This document shows positions 6,632-14,403 of a DNA stretch of 64,000 bases, piece by piece (position 1 is the stretch's first letter; every line of letters starts with the position of its first letter). Source of the stretch: Prochlorococcus marinus XMU1412 (GTDB taxonomy: Bacteria > Cyanobacteriota > Cyanobacteriia > PCC-6307 > Cyanobiaceae); assembly GCF_017696315.1 (NCBI RefSeq), contig NZ_JAAORJ010000002.1:186001-250000 (forward strand), given 5' to 3'. Made by a program: the position numbers and the translations under genes. The notes beneath the pieces are model-generated. The model was given only the letters and a program-made list of their open reading frames with translations. It was not told where the DNA came from and ran no database searches.

Positions 6632-6765
6632 GCCTTATACAGCTTGGAATTATTGTTGAAATATTTTTGTTTGTAGGAGTTTTTATATGGGTTAGGAAAC
6701 TAACTAGTAAAAAAGGTAGACAACCATCTCTATCAAAAAAAACAATTAAAAATCTCAAATTTTAG
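6628..6765 (+). CDS. 45-aa single-pass membrane microprotein
   Basis: An N-terminal hydrophobic helix (LGIIVEIFLFVGVFIWV) is followed by a strongly basic tail (RKLTSKKGRQPSLSKKTIK), which would stay in the cytoplasm. Its ATG overlaps the TGA of the preceding 30-aa gene, so the two are probably coupled. The opposite-strand frame at 6558-6758 is taken as a shadow. Confidence 0.5.
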   Translation: MSLIQLGIIVEIFLFVGVFIWVRKLTSKKGRQPSLSKKTIKNLKF

Positions 6766-6886
6766 AATTTTGATCACAAAATAAGGAATCTTTATAAAGA
6801 GATCAAATTTATGGGAGAATTCTTTACTTTTTCCCTCTCACTTTGTGTATGAAATCGGTTAGAACATCTATATAGTTTTTAAAAAT

Positions 6887-7240
6887 ATGGTTTCCTCCAT
6901 TCAAGGTCTTGCTCCAATAACTAATCCATTAAATAGTGTCTTAATAGAAAAGAAACTAATAAATGTTGATCAAAAGTTCATTCAACTTGTTTCTCTGGCA
7001 GAAGGGTTACCTAGGACAGAAGTTGTTGAAAGTGGTAGAAATTATTGGAGGGGCGTTTGTAGAAGCTTAATTTTTAGATTTCCAGATGACCTCGAAATTT
7101 TAAAGCTTGATGTGAGAAGTTATGTAGATAGATCTAAAGGAATTATTCAGATAAGATCTGCAGCAAGATTAGGGCAATCAGATTTAGGTGTGAATCTAAG
7201 AAGAGTGGAATACTTGTTTAATCAATTAGAGAAATTTTAA
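6887..7240 (+). CDS. DUF1499 family protein
   Basis: The 117-aa protein shows the DUF1499 signature: G-L-P-R-T-E-V-V, a Y-W-R-G-V-C-R-S-L-I-F-R-F-P-D-D segment, and the C-terminal I-R-S-A-A-R-L-G-Q-S-D-L-G-V-N-L-R-R-V-E. It has no signal peptide and begins close to the domain, so it is a short family member. The function of DUF1499 is unknown; it occurs widely in cyanobacteria and plastid-bearing organisms. Confidence 0.85.
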   Translation: MVSSIQGLAPITNPLNSVLIEKKLINVDQKFIQLVSLAEGLPRTEVVESGRNYWRGVCRSLIFRFPDDLEILKLDVRSYVDRSKGIIQIRSAARLGQSDLGVNLRRVEYLFNQLEKF

Positions 7241-7317
7241 TTAATCTATTTTTTATAAATTTAAGGTTCTTTTTACCAAATAGTTGTGCTTTAATTCATA
7301 ATAATATTTGAATTGCC

Positions 7318-7449
7318 ATGGTGAAGATAATTTTAGTTGGAATTATTGTCGCACTTGTATATTCTCAACCTGACCTCCGTCTTACAGTCGCTGATTGGTT
7401 AAAAGCAGCTTCTGATTTTCTTATTGAATCAGTACAAGTAAAACCATAA
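7318..7449 (+). CDS. 43-aa small membrane-associated protein
   Basis: The protein starts MVKIILVGIIVALVYSQPDL and continues with an amphipathic segment (ADWLKAASDFLIESVQ). The N-terminal hydrophobic stretch may be a short anchor. It lies between DUF1499 and a minus-strand microprotein. Composition and codon pattern look protein-like; the family is not known to me. Confidence 0.55.
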   Translation: MVKIILVGIIVALVYSQPDLRLTVADWLKAASDFLIESVQVKP

Positions 7450-7468
7450 ATTAATTTTTAATCAAGCA

Positions 7469-7555
7469 TTAAATAAGACCTGAGACAGTAATCATTTGTT
7501 TAATGCAAACAGCTACAAAAATAAATATTATTATCCTGCTCAATATGTATTTCAC
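7469..7555 (-). CDS. 28-aa membrane microprotein with GTG start
   Basis: Reading leftward from a GTG at 7555 gives 28 codons (start KYILSRIIIFIFVAVC after the initiator, end VSGLI), one hydrophobic helix with basic N-terminus. Its size and make-up are like the 28-aa product at 613-699. No strong ribosome binding site is visible. Confidence 0.4.
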   Translation of the reverse strand: MKYILSRIIIFIFVAVCIKQMITVSGLI

Positions 7556-7632
7556 TTAATCAAATAAATAGTTTTAGGAACATAATAGAAAATTTTTTTG
7601 AAATTTTTGAATAGTTAACGATAATAAGGGTT

Positions 7633-8688
7633 ATGAAGCTTAGATTATTTGAGTTCTATTTTATTAAAGACTATTTAAGACCTTGGTTTGGTCTTATTTA
7701 TTCTTTATTCTTTCTGTTTTTTTTAGGTGCAATTGGCTATCGAATAACAGAAGGATGGGAATGGAGTGATTGCTTATGGATGGTTCTAATCACAATAACC
7801 ACTATTGGTTTTGGAGAAGTTCAACCTTTAAGTCCTGAAGGCAGGATAGTAACTGTTTTAGTAATCGTTGGCGGATTGATCTTTATTCAATTTACCTTTC
7901 AAAAAGCTGTTAGATTATTCGAATCCGGCTATTTTCAAAGAGTAAACGAATTACGTTTTAAAAGACTTCTTAGAAAAATGGAAAATCATGTAATTTTGTG
8001 CGGATATGGGAGGGTAGGTCAGGAAATATCTAACCAAATAAAGACGCAAAATATTCCAATTATTGTGGTTGAGAGCGATGAAGATAGAAAAAAGATTGCT
8101 GAAGAAAATGGTTTAGAAGTTCTTTGTGCTGATGCGACTCTTGATGAGACTTTAAAACTGGCAGGATTAGAAAAATGCAAAAGTTTGGTCGTAACTTTAC
8201 CTAATGATGCTGCTAATTTATATGTAGTTTTAAGCGCTAAAGGGATAAGAAGTTCTATAAGAGTAATTGCAAGAGCTGGAACTGAAGAAGCTGCAAGTAA
8301 GTTGAGATTAGCTGGGGCAAGTATAGTTGTAAGCCCTTATATTGCTGCAGGAAGAGCAATGGCATCAATGGCTTTAAGACCTATCGCAATTGACTTTCTA
8401 GATCTTCTAGCAGGAAGTGAATGTGAGATTGAGGAATTTGAATTAAGTAATGATATTAGTCTTTTTGAAACAGCAGAGAAAAGATCACTTTCTGAACTTG
8501 GAATAGGTAAAAAAAGCGGGGCAAAAATTTTGGCTATAAAAGAGAACGAAAAATTATTTACTAACCCTGGCGGTAATTTCATACTTCAACCAGGTCAGGT
8601 ATTAATAGCATTTGGTAGTAAAGAACAACTAAATATTTTGAACGGTTTGTTGGGTAATCTTGTAGTAGCAGTAGAGTTATTAAAATAG
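7633..8688 (+). CDS. Potassium channel with RCK (TrkA-N) domain
   Basis: The 351-aa protein has two membrane helices (about residues 20-38 and 75-92) flanking a pore helix and a selectivity filter T-T-I-G-F-G-E (56-62), a K+ filter variant of TVGYG. A cytoplasmic NAD-binding RCK domain follows, with the Rossmann motif G-Y-G-R-V-G (124-129) and an acidic V-V-E-S-D-E. A C-terminal TrkA-C-like domain covers about 265-351. It is expected to be a tetrameric K+ channel of the 2TM/P class in the plasma membrane. It sits 99 bases upstream of pstS in the same direction. Confidence 0.9.
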   Translation: MKLRLFEFYFIKDYLRPWFGLIYSLFFLFFLGAIGYRITEGWEWSDCLWMVLITITTIGFGEVQPLSPEGRIVTVLVIVGGLIFIQFTFQKAVRLFESGYFQRVNELRFKRLLRKMENHVILCGYGRVGQEISNQIKTQNIPIIVVESDEDRKKIAEENGLEVLCADATLDETLKLAGLEKCKSLVVTLPNDAANLYVVLSAKGIRSSIRVIARAGTEEAASKLRLAGASIVVSPYIAAGRAMASMALRPIAIDFLDLLAGSECEIEEFELSNDISLFETAEKRSLSELGIGKKSGAKILAIKENEKLFTNPGGNFILQPGQVLIAFGSKEQLNILNGLLGNLVVAVELLK

Positions 8689-8787
8689 ACATATCAAAAT
8701 AATTTGATATATAAATCTTTCAATTTTTTAATTTCTTAATGGCTGTAAATTATCTTTGTACATAACAAACTTAGTTCTCATTACATA

Positions 8788-9759
8788 GTGGGCATTTTCA
8801 AAAAAACCCTGATTTTCTCTTCTGCAATTTCATTAATACTTTCTCCATCTGCAATGGCTTCAAAAAGATTGAGTGGAGCTGGTGCATCATTTCCTTCGAA
8901 AATTTATACCAGGTGGTTTTTTGACTTAGCTAAAGATGGAGGCCCTAGAGTTAATTATCAAGCAGTAGGTTCTGGGTCTGGCAGAAAAGCCTTTATAGAT
9001 GAAACTGTAAATTTTGGTGCATCAGATGATCCTATGAAAGATTCTGATATAGAGAAAGTTAAAAGAGGACTTGTTCAAATACCGATGGTAGGCGGAACAA
9101 TTGCGTTTGGATATAACTATGATTGCGATTTAAAACTAACTCAAGAGCAGGCTGTTCAAGTAGCAATGGGAATGATAAAAGATTGGAAGGAATTAGGATG
9201 TAAATCAGGAAAATTAACTTGGACGCATCGTTCCGACGGTTCAGGCACGACTAAAGCTTTTACTAATTCTATGGAAGCTTTTTCTAAAACCTGGAATTTA
9301 GGTACTGGTAAATCTGTTAAATGGCCTTCGGGAGTTGGAGCAAAAGGAAATTCTGGTGTTGCAGGTGTTATACAAAATACTCCCGGAGCAATTGGTTATG
9401 TCAATCAATCATATATAAAAGGGAAGGTAAGAGCTGCAGCTTTACAAAATCTTTCTGGCGAATTCGTTACTCCGAATACTGAAGCAGGAGCAATAGCTTT
9501 AAACGGAATAAATCTTGATAAGAACTTGGCGGGTAAAAATCCAAACCCTACCGCTAAAGGAGCTTATCCAATAGCAACCTTAACTTGGATACTCGCTTAT
9601 GAAAAAGGTAATGGTAGGAATACTAATGCAATTCAAGATACATTCTATAAATTGCTCAGTGATGAATACCAAGATAAAGCTTCTGCCTTAGGTTTTGTTC
9701 CCTTGAAAGGAGAAATTTTAAATAAATCAAGAGCCGCCGTTAAAAAAATAGGTAGATAA
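8788..9759 (+). CDS. pstS: Phosphate ABC transporter, phosphate-binding protein PstS
   Basis: The 323-aa protein starts at GTG with a Sec signal peptide (FKKTLIFSSAISLILSPSAMA, cleavage after AMA). The mature part begins with L-S-G-A-G-A-S-F-P, the classical PstS phosphate-binding start. The phosphate-contacting R-S-D-G-S-G-T-T motif (about residues 149-156) is intact, as is the early D-E-T-V-N-F-G-A-S-D-D-P segment. It works in the periplasm, delivering phosphate to PstC-PstA. The genes pstC, pstA and pstB follow in order. Confidence 0.97.
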   Translation: MGIFKKTLIFSSAISLILSPSAMASKRLSGAGASFPSKIYTRWFFDLAKDGGPRVNYQAVGSGSGRKAFIDETVNFGASDDPMKDSDIEKVKRGLVQIPMVGGTIAFGYNYDCDLKLTQEQAVQVAMGMIKDWKELGCKSGKLTWTHRSDGSGTTKAFTNSMEAFSKTWNLGTGKSVKWPSGVGAKGNSGVAGVIQNTPGAIGYVNQSYIKGKVRAAALQNLSGEFVTPNTEAGAIALNGINLDKNLAGKNPNPTAKGAYPIATLTWILAYEKGNGRNTNAIQDTFYKLLSDEYQDKASALGFVPLKGEILNKSRAAVKKIGR

Positions 9760-9800
9760 ATTTATCAAACCATGTCAAATTATCATGACTTTCATATACC

Positions 9801-9828
9801 TTTAACGGCTCTTAAAGTCTTTTACAGC
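9801..9828 (+). promoter_or_regulatory. Candidate Pho box upstream of pstC
   Basis: Three related octamers occur in phase every 10 bases: TTTAACGG (9801), CTTAAAGT (9811) and TTTACAGC (9821). They resemble the cyanobacterial Pho-box half-site PyTTAAPyPy(T/A), although published sites repeat every 11 bases. Their place 37-64 bases before pstC suggests PhoB-type control of pstCAB separate from pstS. This is inference. Confidence 0.35.
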
Positions 9829-9864
9829 ATTTAGTAGTAGATTTATAGAGATATTCTTTTTTTA

Positions 9865-10812
9865 ATGGAAGAGAAATTAACTCTTTTCAAGAATCGTAAA
9901 AGATTCGGTATCGAAAAAAATATAGATATTATCTTCAAGAATACTGCCCTAGTCTTGTCTAGTTTCGTAGCAATAATACTTTTAGGAATTATTTTAGTAG
10001 TTTTTTTTCAGTCATTTGAATCCTTTTCAAGGTATGGCTTGAAGTTTTTAGTAACCTCTGAATGGAATCCAGTAAAAGATGAATACGGAGCTTTTACTGC
10101 AATTTATGGCACATTAGTTACCTCATTTCTTTCGTTACTAATAACTATCCCTTTGGGAGTTGGAACTGCAATATTTATTACCGAAGACTTTGTACCTAAA
10201 GTTGTTAGAGAAATAATAGGCTCCTTTGTTGAATTACTAGCGGCTATACCATCAGTTGTATTGGGACTTTGGGCAATATTTGTGATGGAACCCTTTTTTA
10301 GAGCATTTTTTGTCTTTTTACATAATTTCTTTGGTTGGATACCTTTATTTAGTACAGAACCTACAGGCAGGAATTCCTTGTTAGCAATATTGATTTTAGT
10401 CGTGATGCTTTTGCCAATAGTGACTGCGATAGCTAGAGATTCTCTTAATCAAGTTCCTAAAAAGTTAAGAAATGCAGCCTATGGAATTGGAGCTAGTAGA
10501 TGGAAAACAATATTTTCAGTGATTTTGCCAGCAGCATTATCAGGAATTATGGCAGGTGTTCTATTAGCTTTAGGCAGGGCCATGGGAGAAACTATGGCTG
10601 TGACAATGATTATTGGCAATTCCAATGCATTTAGTTGGTCTCTCTTATCTCCCGGATATACCATTTCCTCCATGCTTGCAAACCAGTTTGGTGAGGCTGA
10701 TGGAAGTCAGGTTTCATCACTATTTTATGCGGCTTTTGTGTTGATGATCCTGTCGTTAGTGGTAAATATCTTTGCACAGTGGCTTGTTAAGAAATTCAGT
10801 CTCAAATATTAG
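9865..10812 (+). CDS. pstC: Phosphate ABC transporter permease PstC
   Basis: The 315-aa integral membrane protein has six predicted transmembrane segments. The inner-membrane permease signature for ABC coupling lies around residues 205-235 (A-A-Y-G-I-G-A-S-R-W-K-T-I-F, then P-A-A-L-S-G-I). With PstA it forms the channel through the plasma membrane energised by PstB. The gene follows pstS after 105 bases and precedes pstA by six bases, consistent with a single pst operon with a possible internal promoter. Confidence 0.95.
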   Translation: MEEKLTLFKNRKRFGIEKNIDIIFKNTALVLSSFVAIILLGIILVVFFQSFESFSRYGLKFLVTSEWNPVKDEYGAFTAIYGTLVTSFLSLLITIPLGVGTAIFITEDFVPKVVREIIGSFVELLAAIPSVVLGLWAIFVMEPFFRAFFVFLHNFFGWIPLFSTEPTGRNSLLAILILVVMLLPIVTAIARDSLNQVPKKLRNAAYGIGASRWKTIFSVILPAALSGIMAGVLLALGRAMGETMAVTMIIGNSNAFSWSLLSPGYTISSMLANQFGEADGSQVSSLFYAAFVLMILSLVVNIFAQWLVKKFSLKY

Positions 10813-10818
10813 ATAATT

Positions 10819-11712
10819 ATGAATTCACTTTATTACCAGAAAAGATTATCAAGAAATATAGGAGATAAATTCTTTACTTCTTTATCAGTAATTTGTGCAT
10901 TGATAGCAATACTTCCTTTGATTTTTTTGGTAACTTATATTCTTATTAAAGGTGGATCACAAATTACACCAGAATTATTTACTCTAGAGCCAAATCCTCC
11001 TGGAGATGATTTAGATGCAGGAGGTATTAATCCTGCATTGATTGGGACATTAATAATAACTACCATTGCTTCAATTATTGCGATACCAGTAGGTGTTGGA
11101 GGTGGAATATATCTAGCTGAATACTCTAAAGGTGGTGCTTTTTCTAGGTTTATAAGATTTGGGGTAAATGTTTTAGCTGGAGTCCCTTCAATTATTGCCG
11201 GTGTATTTATTTATGCCTTAATTGTTTCTACAAAGATCTTGTTTGGAAGTATGTACAGTGGCTTGGCGGGAGGAATGGCGCTTTCAATATTGATGTTGCC
11301 CACTGTGATAAAAACAACTGACGAAGGTTTAAAGCTTGTGCCTAATGAGTTGAGATATGCTTCTCTTGGAGTTGGAGCAAGTATGTATACAACTATATTG
11401 AAAGTTACTTTGCCCTCTGCCTTTAGGTCTATTGCTACTGGCGTTGTACTTGGAATCGCGAGAGCTGCAGGTGAAACAGCACCTTTGATATTTACGGCTT
11501 TATTCTCTTACTACTACATAACAGGCTTTGGAGACTTGTTTTATGAGATGGGTTCTTTGGCTGTATTGATATACAATTTTGCTCTAGAACCATACGATGC
11601 GCAGAATAAATTAGCCTGGGCAGCTTCCTTTATTCTTGTTTTGTCGATACTATCAGTAAATATATTTTCAAGGATTTTGGCCGCTTTTACTGAGAAAACC
11701 AAGAGAGTATAA
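10819..11712 (+). CDS. pstA: Phosphate ABC transporter permease PstA
   Basis: The 297-aa membrane protein has about six transmembrane helices and the EAA-type coupling loop (Y-A-S-L-G-V-G-A-S-M-Y-T-T, about residues 180-192) that contacts the ATPase. It starts six bases after pstC, and pstB begins at the base immediately after its stop codon, so translation is probably coupled. Confidence 0.95.
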   Translation: MNSLYYQKRLSRNIGDKFFTSLSVICALIAILPLIFLVTYILIKGGSQITPELFTLEPNPPGDDLDAGGINPALIGTLIITTIASIIAIPVGVGGGIYLAEYSKGGAFSRFIRFGVNVLAGVPSIIAGVFIYALIVSTKILFGSMYSGLAGGMALSILMLPTVIKTTDEGLKLVPNELRYASLGVGASMYTTILKVTLPSAFRSIATGVVLGIARAAGETAPLIFTALFSYYYITGFGDLFYEMGSLAVLIYNFALEPYDAQNKLAWAASFILVLSILSVNIFSRILAAFTEKTKRV

Positions 11713-12522
11713 ATGATTAAAACTAATAAAAAAATACCAAAGAATATCATTTTATCTCTAGAGAATGTCTCTATTAGTTATGGAACTTTTGAAGCAGTAA
11801 GAAATGTTTTTTGTAACTTTAAAAAAAGCAACATAACATCTCTTATTGGTCCTTCTGGTTGTGGCAAATCAACTGTTCTTAGATCTTTAAATAGGATGAA
11901 CGATCTAATTCCTAATTGTTCGTTAAAAGGAACAGTCATTTTTGATGGAACTAATATTTACGACAAAAGAGTAGATCCAGTTGAAGTAAGAAGAAGAATA
12001 GGAATGGTTTTTCAACAGCCTAATCCTTTCCCGAAATCTATCTACGAAAATATCGCATTTGGAGCAAGAATTAATGGCTTTACAGGAGATATGGATGAAT
12101 TAGTCGAAAGTTCACTAAAAAAGGCTGCTTTATGGGATGAATGTAAGGATAAATTAAATGATAGTGGTTACTCTTTATCTGGTGGACAACAACAAAGATT
12201 ATGTATTGCTCGAACCATCGCAATTGAGCCTGAAATAATTCTCATGGATGAGCCTTGTTCAGCTTTAGATCCAATCTCTACCTTGAAAATAGAAGAGACT
12301 ATGCATGAACTTAAGAAGAATTACACAATAATAATCGTTACTCATAATATGCAACAGGCATTAAGAGTTAGTGATATGACTGCATTTTTTAATGCTATTG
12401 AATATGAAGATGGTGATGGAGGAAAGGTTGGTTACCTTGCAGAATTTAATTCGACAAAGAAAATTTTTAACTCTCCAAAAGAAAAAACCACTCAGGAATA
12501 CATATCAGGTAAATTTGGCTGA
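11713..12522 (+). CDS. pstB: Phosphate ABC transporter ATPase PstB
   Basis: The 269-aa ATPase has Walker A G-P-S-G-C-G-K-S (residues 46-53), a Q-loop (VFQQPNPFP), the signature L-S-G-G-Q-Q-Q-R, Walker B I-I-L-M-D-E-P and the H-loop T-H-N-M. The Q-Q-P-N-P-F-P segment and the S-A-L-D-P-I-S D-loop are typical of PstB. It hydrolyses ATP to drive phosphate import through PstCA. It is the last gene of the pst run; no phoU, phoB or phoR lies next to it in this window. Confidence 0.97.
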   Translation: MIKTNKKIPKNIILSLENVSISYGTFEAVRNVFCNFKKSNITSLIGPSGCGKSTVLRSLNRMNDLIPNCSLKGTVIFDGTNIYDKRVDPVEVRRRIGMVFQQPNPFPKSIYENIAFGARINGFTGDMDELVESSLKKAALWDECKDKLNDSGYSLSGGQQQRLCIARTIAIEPEIILMDEPCSALDPISTLKIEETMHELKKNYTIIIVTHNMQQALRVSDMTAFFNAIEYEDGDGGKVGYLAEFNSTKKIFNSPKEKTTQEYISGKFG

Positions 12523-12629
12523 TGTTAATTTTTTACTGTTAAAAGAAAGATTTTTAGCTTTAAAACTGATAAAGGGTAGACAAACAGTATAAATACCTAT
12601 ATAGTTATTTCGAATTAGTAAGTTTATCT

Positions 12630-12719
12630 TTGAAAAACTACCCTTTTCTACCTTTCTTGATTTTCGCAGGAGCTCTCATAACTACTGCAACAATAGGATT
12701 GCCTGTATTTACTTCATAA
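12630..12719 (+). CDS. Possible 29-aa membrane microprotein (TTG start)
   Basis: From a TTG at 12630 the frame encodes a hydrophobic peptide (KNYPFLPFLIFAGALITT after the initiator, ending LPVFTS), one membrane helix with several Pro. No ATG is available in frame and no clear ribosome binding site is seen, so it is uncertain. Confidence 0.35.
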   Translation: MKNYPFLPFLIFAGALITTATIGLPVFTS

Positions 12720-12749
12720 TTTAAGAGTATTACTATTTTAGGTAATCTT

Positions 12750-12905
12750 ATGCTTTCAATAATAAATAAAGAATTAATTGGAAGTCCTCATAAAACCTTT
12801 ATAAATGGAAATTTATTTGACTTTATAAAAAAAAGAGAGAATATGAACCTGTGTGGGAGTGAAAAATCTGTATTAAAACCATTTTTAAGAGTGGTTAATT
12901 TCTAA
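12750..12905 (+). CDS. 51-aa small hypothetical protein
   Basis: An ATG at 12750 opens a 51-codon frame, basic and soluble (MLSIINKELIGSPHKTFING...), with a single Cys. It lies among small plus-strand frames after pstB. No family recognised; support comes only from length and composition. Confidence 0.4.
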   Translation: MLSIINKELIGSPHKTFINGNLFDFIKKRENMNLCGSEKSVLKPFLRVVNF

Positions 12906-12915
12906 TTTATTTATC

Positions 12916-13062
12916 ATGGATAAAACTAAAGAACAGTTAGAAAAATTAAGAGAAGTAGCAGAAGCATCTCTTACAAAGACGGATGAACTTCAAAAAGTTC
13001 TTGCTCAAATCGAGGCTTTAATGTCTAGAGAAGAATCACAAACATTATCAAAGAAGAAATAA
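12916..13062 (+). CDS. 48-aa coiled-coil-like protein
   Basis: The product starts MDKTKEQLEKLREVAEASLT and is an uninterrupted charged helix with regular Leu spacing, ending in Lys-Lys-Lys. It starts ten bases after the preceding small frame. The regular heptad-like pattern makes it likely to be a real protein. Function unknown. Confidence 0.6.
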   Translation: MDKTKEQLEKLREVAEASLTKTDELQKVLAQIEALMSREESQTLSKKK

Positions 13063-13172
13063 TTATTTAAAAAATAATTTTTGGTTTTGTACTTTTAATT
13101 ACACCTATACAATTCCATCGAAGTTATTAATTGGTTATGCAGAACCCGTTCCAAAGTTTTCTGTTAGGTCTC

Positions 13173-13220
13173 GAGGTCTTACCTTCTTTAAGTAAAAGAC
13201 CTCTTTAATTTGTTTGTTTT
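13173..13220. terminator. Stem-loop between convergent genes
   Basis: GAGGTCTT (13173-13180) pairs with AAGACCTC (13196-13203), and a T-rich tract follows (to about 13220). It lies between a plus-strand gene ending at 13062 and a minus-strand gene ending at 13246, where a shared terminator would be useful. Confidence 0.45.
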
Positions 13221-13245
13221 TATTATATTTTTATAACCTGCTTAT

Positions 13246-13548
13246 TTAGTTGATTACTTTATAGATTTCTTTCAAGCATACGTTTACATCAAAAGATTCT
13301 GTATTTACAACCTCTAAACCTGTTTTTTCTGTAACTTCAACAGTTGCATTACATTCGTCTTGTTTGAGAGCCATGTAACTTGGCGTTTTGTCTTCTATAT
13401 CTAATTCAATGCTTGATTCAGTATCTTCCTTATATTGCTCCATTACAAGTGTAAGTGCCTCTATCTCAACAGAAAAATTATCATTTGCTTTTGCCGCAAA
13501 TGGAATTATAAGAAATGGAAATAAAATCAAGGCTATTAATTTTTTCAT
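13246..13548 (-). CDS. Secreted or periplasmic hypothetical protein
   Basis: The 100-aa product has a Sec signal peptide (MKKLIALILFPFLIIPFAAKA, likely cut after AKA). The mature part is acidic, about 79 residues, with two Cys (DECNATV and VNVCLKE) that could form a disulphide in the periplasm or thylakoid lumen. No family is recognised. A 20-base perfect palindrome lies 82 bases upstream of its start codon. Confidence 0.7.
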   Translation of the reverse strand: MKKLIALILFPFLIIPFAAKANDNFSVEIEALTLVMEQYKEDTESSIELDIEDKTPSYMALKQDECNATVEVTEKTGLEVVNTESFDVNVCLKEIYKVIN

Positions 13549-13629
13549 TTCTATAAAATGTGTTTATTTTTTTTATAACGTGGATTGTCTGCTAAGGAAA
13601 GGGTCATTAGCTGTAAAAAATTTTTTATC

Positions 13630-13649
13630 AATTTCTACTAGTAGAAATT
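13630..13649. promoter_or_regulatory. 20-bp perfect palindrome, candidate operator
   Basis: AATTTCTACT and AGTAGAAATT form an exact inverted repeat with no spacer (centre between 13639 and 13640). It lies upstream of the secreted-protein gene (start 13548) and downstream of the pdeM operon end (13753). It occurs once here and no array is present. A dimeric regulator site is inferred. Confidence 0.4.
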
Positions 13650-13752
13650 TATTAATAGGTTCAAAATAATAGATAAATAAAATAAACGAGACTTTTAAGT
13701 ATAAATTTGTATATCTAAATGAAAAATTTAAGTCACTTTAATAGGATTTTCC

Positions 13753-14403
13753 TTAAGATTTCATTTCGATAATTTCTTCTTCAGAAACAATTGCCCATTT
13801 TTTAAATGACTTTTTGCAGGGATATCCTCCTGTTAAGTCTCCAAATGCAGGTAAAAATAAAGTATTTTTTTTCTTATCCATTGCAAAACACCTGAAAGAT
13901 AATTTATCTCCATTGCTTTTTAAGTAGATTTTTGGATGATAATGTCCACAAATATTCAATGATTTATTATCGCCAAAATCAACTGGTTCATGGCTAAAAG
14001 TAATATTTTTAGTTTTTCTAATATCAAAAATTTTTATATTTTTAATATCACAACCTACATCGTGATTTCCTAGGACTAGTTCAACGTTAGTTTTTAGTAG
14101 TTCAGGAAGATCCTCAACTTTTTTTTGAAGAGTTTTATCTATTGAATATTTACTGTGGAATAAATCTCCTAATATTATTAACTTTTCAGGACTATATTTT
14201 TTTACTATTTTTTTTATTCTTGCAAAATTGTTTTTATCTGAATTATTAGTAAGAGGTATACCATTTTGCTGAAAATACTCAGCTTTCCCAAGATGAATAT
14301 CGCATATTAACAACTCTTTTGTTTCGGGTAGAAATAACGCTCTTGAAGGAAGCATCTCTAACAATGTATCTTCCCAACAAAATTTAAAAGAACTTTTTTT
14401 CAT
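13753..14403 (-). CDS. pdeM: Ligase-associated DNA damage response phosphoesterase PdeM
   Basis: The 216-aa calcineurin-type metallophosphoesterase has all core metal-binding motifs: D-I-H-L-G-K (residues 35-40), G-D-L-F-H-S (79-84), G-N-H-D (112-115), a later S-H-E-P, and G-H-Y-H (153-156). In other bacteria PdeM-type enzymes are encoded with a DNA ligase, helicase and exonuclease and are named ligase-associated. Here it is the last gene of that four-gene minus-strand run, with its ATG one base after the helicase stop. It likely acts on DNA ends as an endonuclease or phosphodiesterase. Confidence 0.88.
   Translation of the reverse strand: MKKSSFKFCWEDTLLEMLPSRALFLPETKELLICDIHLGKAEYFQQNGIPLTNNSDKNNFARIKKIVKKYSPEKLIILGDLFHSKYSIDKTLQKKVEDLPELLKTNVELVLGNHDVGCDIKNIKIFDIRKTKNITFSHEPVDFGDNKSLNICGHYHPKIYLKSNGDKLSFRCFAMDKKKNTLFLPAFGDLTGGYPCKKSFKKWAIVSEEEIIEMKS

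Noticed and set aside
13630-13649. Resemblance of AATTTCTACT to the start of a type V CRISPR direct repeat
   Set aside because: The element occurs once, with no spaced copies and no cas genes; it is better read as a palindromic operator.
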